From positions 62,013,897 through 62,077,896 of the forward strand of contig CP136063.1 in the NCBI GenBank assembly GCA_032622095.1: DNA of 64,000 nucleotides, in the 5' to 3' direction. This DNA comes from Siphonodentalium dalli. Taxonomy: Eukaryota > Mollusca > Scaphopoda > Gadilida > Siphonodentaliidae. A model generated the notes under the pieces. The model did no database searches. It was not told where the DNA came from and worked only from the letters and a program-made list of their open reading frames with translations. Positions within the stretch are counted from its first letter, which is position 1. The number at the start of each line of letters is the position of its first letter. Below are positions 26,105 through 35,535 of the stretch, piece by piece. The position numbers and the translations under genes were made by a program.

Positions 26105-27300
26105 AGGTCAAAATCACAGGCATTAATAGGCACAATTTTTTGTTTTTAATTTAATCAAATCAAAATCTCGGAAAGGTAAGTATCCAGACCTATAGTGAAA
26201 ATAGGAGGTCAAAAAATCATCCTCACAAAAGCAAATTGTTTTATCAAATTGATCTGGAATTCTAGCATTATGTGCCCAAGTAATCATATATGTTTTTTTT
26301 AAGTTTAGCTTTCCATCGTACTTTAAACAAGTGAGCACAGAAAATCATTCGAAGGTGTCAATGAAATTTATTTTTTGGTACCCAAAATATCTGTCCAATG
26401 AAAAATAAAAAAAATGAACTAATCTAACCCCTAAATCACCGAAATCTATACTATTATCATCAAACTAAATAGCCCTATTGTCAAACAGACGTTGTTTCAT
26501 GAAGTACATCTAATTTGGGTGTGGCACTCAACAAACATCGTGTTTAATAACGATTTATGTTCTTTCTTTTCGTCAGTTTCACAGATTTCTGTTCCCGGGA
26601 AGCCATTTTGCAAAACTGAAAGCGAAACTAACTTGAACGTTATTAAAATAATTTTAATATCTCTCTTTTAATTGATATCCGGCATTCTTAATGACAAAAC
26701 TCACGCGGTGGATATATAATACCCACTAGATAAGGAATTTGATAGAACATTATTTTTTATCGATGTAAAATTATTTTATTTTGGAGTCATTTACGGCAGC
26801 GTTTCTCGAGTTTGTTTGTTTCGCACTTTCAAAATGGCCTCCCGAGAATAGAATAATTTTAAACTGACGGGAAAAAAAGACAAAAATCTTTATTAAACTC
26901 GATGTATGTTGAGTACCACACCCAAATTAGCTGTCCTTCGTGAAACGACGTCTGTTTGACAATAGGGCTATTTAGTTTGATGATTAGAGTATATATTTCG
27001 GTGATTTAGTTATTGGATTGTTTGATTTTTGTATTTTTCATTGGAGTGACGTTTTGGGTACCAACTAAATAAATTTGATTTATCAACTTTAAATGTGTTT
27101 CTATGTTCACTAATCTCAAATACGATGGCGAACCAAACTTTTTTGAAAACTATGATTATTTGATCACATAGTGCTGCAATTACAGATCAATACAAAATAA
27201 AATGTGGTTTTGTAGAGAAAAATGCTGACCCTATCAAAAATGAGATGGATACCTTTCCGAGATTAAATTTAAAAAAAAAATTCGCCTAATACCTGTGGTC
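26105..27300. repeat. Imperfect 1.2-kb palindrome
   Basis: The left half (26105-26700) and right half (26710-27300) are diverged inverted copies. For example, ATCTCGGAAAGGTAAGTATCC pairs with GGATACCTTTCCGAGAT near 27250, and CTATTGTCAAACAGACGT pairs with ACGTCTGTTTGACAATAG near 26950. It is probably an old fold-back element. Confidence 0.75.
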
Positions 27301-27334
27301 AAAATAGAGAATTTGAGTTTTTAGTCGAGTTTTT

Positions 27335-27720
27335 CAAAAAGTTTGTCTATTTTTAGCAATTTTATCACTGTTAGCGCGATAACTCGATGAAATATTAACC
27401 GATTTCAACAATATTTGTTATATGAGTCTCCTGCAACAATATCTCGGAAGAGTTCGAAAACCAGGTTTGTCCGAATGTTTTTCGCAGAGTTATGGGTCTT
27501 AGTTTGTCTATTTTTAGCAATTGTATTACCGTTCGCGCGATAACTTGATGAAATATTAACCGATTTCAACAATATTTGGTATATGAGTCTCTTGCAACAA
27601 TATCTCGGACGAGTTCGAATACCAGGTTTGTCCAAATTTTTTTCCGGAGTTATGGGTCTTAGTTTGTCTATTTTAATAACAATTTAATCACCGTTAGTGC
27701 GATAACTCAATGAAATATTA
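27335..27720 (+). repeat. About 160-bp tandem repeat, 2.4 copies
   Basis: Units start with AGTTTGTCTATTTTTAGCAA at about 27340, 27499 and 27661 and contain CGATAACTCGATGAAATATT and GAGTTATGGGTCTT. Diverged relatives occur near 28050-28150. Confidence 0.75.
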
Positions 27721-27965
27721 AAGTTATGTGAAACACTCCGGTGGGGTGATCACATAGAAAAGGAGCATATCCAAATTGACAACACACACCGTCAATCTTA
27801 TATAATTCTTTAATGCAGTGACTCTCGATGGCGAAATAAATTTCGTTAGTTTGTCGCCGATAGTTGCGTCCCGAATCGAGAAGTAAATATTTACAAATGA
27901 GCATAGTTCACACGATGTTTTCTATGTAATGGTACGGTCAATTTGTTTGAAATTTTCGGCGATGT
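27721..27965 (-). repeat. Dispersed repeat, inverse of 43900-44105
   Basis: Sequence such as AACTATCGGCGATAAACTAA, with CTCGATTCGGGACGCAA, occurs here in reverse and at 43960-44105 directly. No coding sequence or clear ends are seen. Confidence 0.6.
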
Positions 27966-27999
27966 TAGTAGAATGCTACCTTCCTCCATTTGGCATAGC

Positions 28000-29960
28000 A
28001 CCTGAATACTAGCTTATCAGTTTTGCGCACCCGAACAAGTACATAATATGTCTTTAACGGATTCAATTGATATTTGGTATATATGTCTATTGCAATAATA
28101 TACCACCGTCCGACAATTTTTCCCGGAGTTGTGCACCTTATTGGCAGAAGTTTGGTTCGACTGCCAAAAAACTCGACAAAAGCATCTTAGATGCGTATCC
28201 GTTTTTTTACAGAGCTATGACCCTGTAGTGTATGTACCGTTTTATTGAGGGCTACTTTCTGCCTGTGGTAATCTGTTTCGAGTTAGGTGTCATAGAGGCC
28301 AGATTCCTCATATTATGTTTGTATAAACATGGATACTACTTGCCTATGGTGTAAACTAGATGGTCAAACTATTTCTTGGGAAGCTTTACTTATCACCATG
28401 GTATGGACTGGTCATCTGTCTCATGTTAGGGTTCTAGCCTATGGAATTGTAATATTATTTATCTAATGATGATGAATTGACATTAATTAAGTGCACACCT
28501 AAATATCATTAATTTGTTGTTGTGAATAATTCTGTCTTACAGAAAGACTAAATATTTATATTTCACCTTGTTCAAACATCATGTTTCAGATACGGTACAA
28601 CCGACATCATTGGATCAAATAATAAATATGAATTGAAGACCCCTATCTGGAAATGCTTCTATTGAGTTTATTTCAAATTTACTTGTATAACAAAATCAAC
28701 TGGTGACATTTACGACTTGCTTTGTAAACAGTGCGATTACTCTGTCTCTATCTGAGATTTTGTCAACACCTCAAGATGGTCTGTTCTAAAAAATACGAAT
28801 GACTATAAATTATGTCTCACTATAAAATTCAACTCATGCTTATTATTTCATCCCCATGATGTATTAAGGGAGAGCCACCATCTTTTATAGTTTATTCAAT
28901 TAAAAAATTGTGCCTGATTTCTGACTATGGTCAAGTCGAAACGTTATTTACGCAATGTGGACATATCAATAAGGAAGATAGAGATTCAATCTTATTTTTC
29001 ATTATCTTTATTTGCTTTTTAATTTCAATGTTACATTTTAAATGTTTGATATTTATGTCTGATTATGGTTATGAAATTATGATATTTAGATTCTACTTGC
29101 CATGTCATGTGGTACGGAAGGTCTCATTCTTTATATGGTAAATGACATAACACAAACCAGTTGTAGAAATAGAGCTATCGGTTGAGCTCAACTTGATGAA
29201 GAGTTGATATGGGTTTTGATCTGTACATTTTTGTTGTGAGTCTTCACGACGCACAGAGAACCTAATGTTCTGAATACATATTGTGCCTTTGGACTATTTG
29301 AAGTTTTCATGAAAAACACTGACTTCTAGTACATGACTTGTTTGCCACACTATCTCTAACTACTTGAAAATCAGGATAGTCTGATGTTTCTATCAATTTG
29401 TCAGTCGCCATAAAATCTGGTCTATCGAATGTTTGCCATAATATTTCGGATTGTCAAAATTGTCCTATTTTTTTAAACCTCTATTTTTTAACCCCTTTAG
29501 ATTTTTCACAATTTTAAGCGGGTCACTGTAATACAAGGAGCACTTATTGCCAAAACTCAAGAGTCTATATATCACTTGTTTGACACAATATATGAATGGA
29601 TTTGGGATGTCAGATTTGTTGAATTTGTTAAACCTCAGTTATGGCCCTTGTTTTGTTGATTTTTGATGATTTTCAAGATTGTCAACCGCGATATACAAAA
29701 CAGTTATTACCAGACTTAGAAAAACTTTCTATATTGTAATTTTAAGAGAAAAACCTTGTAATTTTAAGACCATTTGCTCAATAACTCGACCCAATTTGAA
29801 GTATTGATATCCGAAATTTTCAAAGTTTAGGAAAAAACAAACTTGGAACTACCAATGCTCTGCATGCATTGGTTTATTCTTCATATCTGAATTCTGAAGG
29901 GCCATTTTTGTTAAATCATATCTTGACAATTTTAATATTTTGTTGAGTATAAACATTGCT
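28000..29960. other. Intergenic, mostly featureless
   Basis: Only a short fragment of the TTAA MITE family (about 28618-28680, AATATGAATTGAAGACCCCT) was recognised. Confidence 0.45.
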
Positions 29961-29961
29961 T

Positions 29962-31487
29962 TAACCCTATTATAACGGGAGCTGGGCCGGTGCAACATTA
30001 AATATTCTGTAGTAGTACATTCTCTTATATATGCTAGCCTCCCATGGGGGAGGCCTCACATATATCAGAACATGCACTGGCTAACAATGTCAATATAAAT
30101 ATTGCTAGGACAATGTGAGGCTCCCTATGGGAGACTCGCATATATAAGAGAATCCATTCGCGCAGGGTTTTCCAAAATTGCGGGGATCTACAGCCATGGA
30201 AGGGTTAATGGCGACTACACTAAATCCGGCTTCAGTATACAGGCCTTTTTAACCCATTCATGATTGGAGCTTTAAAAAATGCGAAAACCATCTGCCAATG
30301 CAAGCTCTTGTATTTGAGTTTTCCATATATATGAGAATATTTGGCCTAACGATATTGACTAAGCCGGTGCATTCTCTTATATATGCAATGTTCTTATTGG
30401 AGAGTTACATATATATACGTTATAAGCACGGCGTCCGATTTATAAGTGAAATAAAGATCGCAAGTGTCCATAGGGCGCCCATAGTGCGCGAGCGATCTTT
30501 ATTTCACTTATAAATCGGACGCCGTGCTTATCACTTATTTATAACACCCAATCAGCCCGAGAAATTTACAATTATTGGTGAGTTTTTCTTATCAATTTGT
30601 ATTTGTACCGAATCATGACATTTCAATTGACTTTTGTGTTAATCTTGGATTAATTAGAGAGCACACTACACTTCTATTCTTCCGTGCATTATTCCTACAT
30701 ATTGGATTTATTTATTCCACACATTCCAAGCCGGATTTATAATATCACAGACGGCACTTTCGACCAATGTAAGTTATTCAGTGGGGTCCGGTTACCAACC
30801 TTTATTTACTTTAAATATCTGTTAGTTGTTGTTTGTGCTGTAAAACGGTCTGTCGTTGATTACATTTGTTAATTGGTGAGGAAGTGGCTACTAAATGTTC
30901 CACTGTTCATGACAGTAACTGCAGGATTTCGCCGACAAAGCAAATACACATGCAATTTGTCAAAACCCACCCAACTTGCAGTGTTTGTATGGCGTATATA
31001 CTCTGTATTACTTTAATTAATTGCTTAATTATTAACGTTTTTAGCTTTGGCATGTCGTATCGCCCATATTGCTACGTCCCTGCATTTGCCTGTTGTGACA
31101 AAACAAGGTGTCGCAGCCCATATTACTATATTACTAATGCTTACCACGGCGGACAAATAATTTGTTTGAATGATCTGGAGTGTATAATTGGTCAATCAAG
31201 GTGTGCGCCGCGAAAACGATGCATAGGCTTGCTGTAATCACGACAGACCGTTTGATAGAACAGGCGACGACTTAAAGATCTTTACAGTAAATAAAGGTCG
31301 GTCACCGGACCTCATTAGATAACTTCCATTGGTCGAGGGCTGATTGGCGAGTTATAAATATAAGAGAATGCATTGGCACATGGTTTTCGCAAACTTTAGG
31401 AAACTCCAGCCTTAAGAATATAAGAGAATGCGCTGGCACAGGATATTTAATGTTGCACCAGCGCTGCTCCCGTCATGAAAGTGTTAA
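29962..31487. mobile_element. 1.5-kb TTAA-flanked inverted-repeat element
   Basis: The left end TTAACCCTATTATAACGGGA and the right end (reverse complement TTAACACTTTCATGACGGGA) are inverted, continuing through GGTGCAACATTAAATATYCTGT and CATTCTCTTATAT for about 70 bp. TTAA at both borders and a CCCT/CACT start suggest a piggyBac-type non-autonomous element. Inside, GCGAAAACCATSTGCCAATGCA and TATAAGAGAATGC recur in both directions, so the element is a nested fold-back. No transposase is present. Confidence 0.7.
30422..30531. repeat. Perfect 40-bp hairpin
   Basis: The 40-base arm at 30422-30461 (ATAAGCACGGCGTCCGATTT then ATAAGTGAAATAAAGATCGC) is followed by a 30-base loop and its exact complement at 30492-30531. 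It lies inside the 1.5-kb TTAA element. Confidence 0.88.
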
Positions 31488-31616
31488 GATCTGGCAGATT
31501 GTTAAATGTCACGTGTATATATGTTTACCACCTGTTAAATGACTATTTTGCTCATAAAACATCAACACTTTTTTTGTTCATCTTAATTTCCATGCTCCTG
31601 ACCTATATTACCCCAG

Positions 31617-32128
31617 TTAGGTACCCCATAATACCAGTACATGTTCCTGGACAGGTACTCCAGTGAACCTGTACATTTGGTACTCCAGGGAACCTGGTTA
31701 TACTCCACATAATGACTGGATAAGTACTCCTGAGTACCTAAATATTGGTACTCCAGAGTACCTAAATATTGGTACTCCAGAGTACCAACAAATTTGGTAC
31801 TCCAGAGTACCTAAATATTTGGTACTCCAGAGCACCTAAATATTTGGTACTCCAGAGCATCTAAATGTTTGGTACTCCAGAGTACCTAAATGTTTGGTAC
31901 TCCAGAGTATCTAAATGTTTGGTATTCCAGAGTACCTAAATGTTAGGTATTCCAGAGTACCTAAATGTTAGGTATTCCAGAGTACATAAATGTTAGGTAC
32001 TCCAGAGTACCTAAATGTTTGGTACTCCAGAGTACCTAAATATTTATTAGGTACTCCAGAGTACCAACAAGTTGGTATTCCCCCTGGGACAAAGCTTAGT
32101 ACCTATGTAGGTACCATGGAGTACCTAT
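31617..32128 (+). repeat. 25-bp minisatellite with a palindromic core
   Basis: About 17 units of GGTACTCCAGAGTACC followed by TAAATGTTT. The core is an imperfect palindrome (GGTACTCC...AGAGTACC). The edges are more diverged than the middle. Confidence 0.85.
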
Positions 32129-32408
32129 TTGTTTAAGAGTGTATATGCCTTCTCTCCAGTGTCGGTCCTCTTGTGTACAGTCGAACGAAGCATCTTAAGT
32201 GAATCCTTTCTAACAAATATGCCACTTACATTCCATCTCTCCCGTGTTGATCTCATGTACACTGAAACTATTCATCTGAGTGAATCCTTTCTGACAAATA
32301 TCATATTCATATGGTTTCTCCCCCGTGTGGATCCTCGTGTGTTTATTCAAATGAATCATCTGAGTGAATCCTTTCTGACAAATAATATAACAATTAATAT
32401 GGTTTCTC
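32129..32408 (-). pseudogene. Fossil 3' fingers of ZNF2
   Basis: Beyond the ZNF2 stop, minus-strand sequence still resembles fingers (for example ACAAATATCATATTCATATG with CCGTGTGGATCCTCGTG) but has stops and indels. The same fossil tail is present beyond ZNF3 (46297-45745). Confidence 0.75.
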
Positions 32409-33413
32409 TCACGTGTGGATCATCGTGTGTTTATTCAAATGACTCATCTGAGTGAATCCTTTTTGACAAATATCACACACAAATGGTTTCTCTCCCGTGT
32501 GGATCCTCGTGTGTACAGTCAAAATACTCATCCGAGGGAATCCTTTCTGACAAATATCACACTTATATGGTTTTTCTCCCGTGTGGATCCTCTTGTGTAC
32601 AGTCAAATCACTCAACCGAATGAATCCTTTCGGACAAATATCACACTTATATGATTTCTCGCCCGTGTGGATCCTTAAATGTAAAGTCAAGTTATTCATC
32701 TGAGTGAATCCTTTCTGACAAATATCACATTTATATGGATTCTCGCCCGTGTGGATTCTCTTGTGTACAGTTAGACTGCTCATCTGGGTGAATCCTTTCT
32801 GACAAATATCACATTTATATGGACTCTCGCCCGTGTGGATTCTCTTGTGTACAGTCAAATTACTCTTCTTAATGAATCCCTTCTGGCAAATATCACATTT
32901 ATATGGATTCTCGCCCGTGTGGATCATCTTGTGATCATTCAAATCCCCAATCCGAGTGAATCCTTTCTGACAAATATCACACTTAAATGATTTTTCGCCA
33001 GTGTGGATCCGCATGTGTACAGTCAAATTACTCATCAGAGTGAATCCTTTCTGACAAATATCACATGTATATGCCATCTCTCCCGTATGGATCCTCATGT
33101 GTACAGTCAAATAACTCATATGAGTGAATCCTTTCTGACAATAATCACACTTGTATGGTTTCTCTCCCGCGTGGATCCTTACGTGCTTATTCAAATTACT
33201 CATATGATTGAATCCTTTCTGACAAATATCACACTTGTACGGTTTCTCTCCAGTGTGTATCCTCGTGTGTACAGTCAAATCACTCACCGTGGTGAATCCT
33301 TTCTGACAAATATCACACTTATATGGTTTCTCGCCAGTGTGGATCCTGTTGTGTTTAGTCAATTGACTCGCCCACGTGAATACTTTAGGACAAATACTAC
33401 ATTGATATATCAT
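32409..33413 (-). CDS. Poly-C2H2 zinc-finger protein (ZNF2), 12 fingers
   Basis: The 334-residue product is twelve C2H2 fingers with TGEKPY/TGENPY linkers, starting MIYQCSICPKVFTWASQL. The ATG at 33413 sits exactly where the first finger begins and corresponds to the ATG at 10133 upstream of ZNF1. The protein ends HLNKHTMIHT because the glycine codon of the next linker is TGA, and finger remnants continue downstream. ZNF3 stops at the same position. A nuclear DNA-binding role is expected for the family; no effector domain is visible. The upstream splice acceptor is kept at 34031-34038, but the ATG and donor seen upstream of ZNF1 are not. A Gypsy element sits about 800 bp upstream. Confidence 0.82.
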   Translation of the reverse strand: MIYQCSICPKVFTWASQLTKHNRIHTGEKPYKCDICQKGFTTVSDLTVHTRIHTGEKPYKCDICQKGFNHMSNLNKHVRIHAGEKPYKCDYCQKGFTHMSYLTVHMRIHTGEMAYTCDICQKGFTLMSNLTVHMRIHTGEKSFKCDICQKGFTRIGDLNDHKMIHTGENPYKCDICQKGFIKKSNLTVHKRIHTGESPYKCDICQKGFTQMSSLTVHKRIHTGENPYKCDICQKGFTQMNNLTLHLRIHTGEKSYKCDICPKGFIRLSDLTVHKRIHTGEKPYKCDICQKGFPRMSILTVHTRIHTGEKPFVCDICQKGFTQMSHLNKHTMIHT

Positions 33414-33470
33414 CTCTCCTGTTTCTATTCTTTACATTTTGATTACTCTTTTATTGAACCCATTCTGATA

Positions 33471-33488
33471 TATATATATATATATCAA
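33471..33488. repeat. (TA)n tract
   Basis: A short TATATA run, also present at 10189-10202 at the same position relative to ZNF1. Confidence 0.8.
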
Positions 33489-33614
33489 GTGGTGTCTCAC
33501 GCATGTGGATGCTCATTTGTCGAGTCAGATAAACATATCCAGTAGATCCTGCTTCACAAACTTGATATTTAATCGAAGGATCTCGTGATTACGTATCCGC
33601 GTGTTTGTTATTCC

Positions 33615-33770
33615 ACCGGATGAGTGTATGGCGTGGCACGTGGTCTCACATCGGATGGGTGTATGGCGTGTCACGTGGTCTCACACCGGATGAGTGAATG
33701 GCGTGTCACGTGGTCTCACCGGATGAGTGTATGGCGCGTCACGTGGTCTCACACACTTCTGTTGACACCC
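33615..33770 (+). repeat. Short tandem repeat upstream of ZNF2
   Basis: Four units of about 33-38 bp read GGATGAGTGTATGGCGTG then TCACGTGGTCTCACAC. The locus of ZNF1 has a single related unit (10328-10350). Confidence 0.75.
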
Positions 33771-33869
33771 ACGTGGACTCACACCGGAATGTTTCTGCAG
33801 GTTTTCTGCCGTCCTATTGTATTTGGAGTACCCCCCCCCCGTAGTTTGTAGATTCGTATACGTATGTAC

Positions 33870-34230
33870 CATGAATCACTGCATGCATGACTCTTGACTC
33901 ATTATCTGCAGCTGATCCCGTATATTAAAGGAAGTTGTATCTGAACGGGTTTGTGTCCAGTTTAACAGTCCGGAAGATCAAGCGTTTGTCATCATAGCAC
34001 TAGCTAGAGTCACCGGGTATGAAGTTATCACTGGAATGAAAAGAATATACCAAAATGAATGATGAAATAATGAAACAGCGACCACGGTGGGGGACATCAC
34101 AACATTATAACTGCATATCGTCTATCCAATATATTGGTGCAGTAGAATCACAACGCTACAGTAGATATGTATATAAAGTTTACCAATTATGTTGGTACAA
34201 ACACAGGTGCTAAATCGTCTCTGTGCTGTG
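33870..34230 (-). promoter_or_regulatory. ZNF2 upstream flank with conserved acceptor
   Basis: This stretch is homologous to 10720-10960 and to 47385-47685. CATTCCAG (minus strand, 34038-34031) is followed by TGATAACTTCATACC. The ATG seen upstream of ZNF1 is ATA here and the donor is damaged (TCTAGCTAGT), so a small upstream coding exon is probably lost. Confidence 0.5.
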
Positions 34231-34235
34231 CCATC

Positions 34236-34367
34236 TACAGGATTATCATATGTTCAACTAATATACTGTTCATTTCATTCCAGATAACTGTGGTCATAGT
34301 TTGAGACTGATATTCATGATCTAGCAACAATACAGTTTAATGAACAAATAGACATCGTTCTTATTTA
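34236..34367 (+). repeat. 5' LTR, 132 bp
   Basis: It starts TACAGGATTATCATATGTTC and ends ATCGTTCTTATTTA. It differs from the 3' LTR at only about three positions. The ends do not follow the usual TG...CA rule. The primer-binding site should follow with TGACCACAG, but the tRNA was not identified. Confidence 0.88.
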
Positions 34368-34526
34368 TGACCACAGAATCTTTTCTACAACTCCGATAAA
34401 ACCGACTCGCCAACAACTACGCTACCATGCCTGCAGTAGTGTCCAATCGCCGGCTGCGCATACGTAACAGAGGACCTTGATGCTGTAATAGTAGCTGCTC
34501 TAATCACAGTCCACAGTACAACGCAT

Positions 34527-35366
34527 GTGCCAGTACCCGCTGCCATCGCTAAAGTGGAGAAAGTGAAAAGGCCTACAATATCTGCAGCAGGTACCAGCGA
34601 AGAATGGACATACTTCACAGCACGCTGGACAGAATATGTCGAAGCCACCATAATTACCGGTCAGGACAAAGTTGTGCAGTTGTTAGAATGTTGCGATGAC
34701 CCACTCAGAAAGGACCTAACAAGATCAGCTGGCGGCAGCCTGACAAATAAAACTGAAAATGAAGTCCTCGCCGCCATCAAAAGACTAGCTGTCCGAGAAG
34801 AAAACACCATGGTTGCTCGTGTGACGCTGCAGAACATGCGACAAGACCGAGACGAATCAATTCGTAGTTTCGGTGCACGACTTCGCGGACAAGCCAGTGT
34901 GTGCAAATTCCTAATGGACTGCCCAGGATGTGCACATGAAGTCAACTACACGGAAGAAATACTCCGTGATGTTCTTTCGCGTGGACTCGCTGACCCGGAG
35001 ATCCAACTCGACCTTCTTGGTGACAAAAACCAAGATATGACTCTGGAGGAGGTCTTTCAGTTTGTTGAAGCCAAAGAAGCAGGTAAACGCTCAGCTTCTC
35101 GCCTCCTGGATTCCCATGCAGTGGAAGCCGCTCGTAGCTCGTACAAACACAACAAACAGTCTGACATGAAGGACAAAAGTGACCCATGTTCATACTGTGG
35201 AAAACGAGGACACGGCAAAAACTCTCCGGCCCGCGTTCGTAAAACACAGTGTGCAGCATATGGTCATCAATGTCAACTCTGCAATCGGGATCATCACATG
35301 GAATGTGTCTGCCGCAGCAAAGACAAGCCGAAAGTGCAAAAACCCGCTGCTTCCAGCATGGTTTAA
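34527..35366 (+). CDS. gag: Retrotransposon Gag
   Basis: The 279-residue frame starts with ATG at 34527 after an untranslated leader of about 160 bases. The N-terminal two thirds form the Gag structural region (for example ALIKRLAVREE-type helices near residue 90). The C-terminal part carries a nucleocapsid knuckle CSYCGKRGHG and a second cluster CQLCNRDHHMEC at about residues 220-260. It binds element RNA and forms the particle in the cytoplasm. The frame is closed by TAA at 35364, and the downstream pol frame lies in the same reading frame. A 111-bp tandem duplication spans this boundary; the second copy has a sense codon where the first has the stop. Confidence 0.88.
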   Translation: MPVPAAIAKVEKVKRPTISAAGTSEEWTYFTARWTEYVEATIITGQDKVVQLLECCDDPLRKDLTRSAGGSLTNKTENEVLAAIKRLAVREENTMVARVTLQNMRQDRDESIRSFGARLRGQASVCKFLMDCPGCAHEVNYTEEILRDVLSRGLADPEIQLDLLGDKNQDMTLEEVFQFVEAKEAGKRSASRLLDSHAVEAARSSYKHNKQSDMKDKSDPCSYCGKRGHGKNSPARVRKTQCAAYGHQCQLCNRDHHMECVCRSKDKPKVQKPAASSMV

Positions 35367-35535
35367 TATGATGGTGCAGTCTTCGATACGTTATGTTCCG
35401 CGAGTAATTCTCAGGATCGGGATCACCAGCTGGAACAGCCGAAAGTGCAAAAACCCGCTGCTTCTAGCAAGGTTGAATGTGATGGTGCAGTGTTCAATAC
35501 GTCATGTTCCGCGAGTGATTCTCAGGACAGAAAAA
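35326..35535 (+). repeat. 111-bp tandem duplication at the gag-pol junction
   Basis: AGCCGAAAGTGCAAAAACCC occurs at 35326 and again at 35437, and the following sequence is repeated with about 10 percent differences. The period is 37 codons, so the frame is kept. The first unit holds the TAA that ends gag. Confidence 0.88.
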
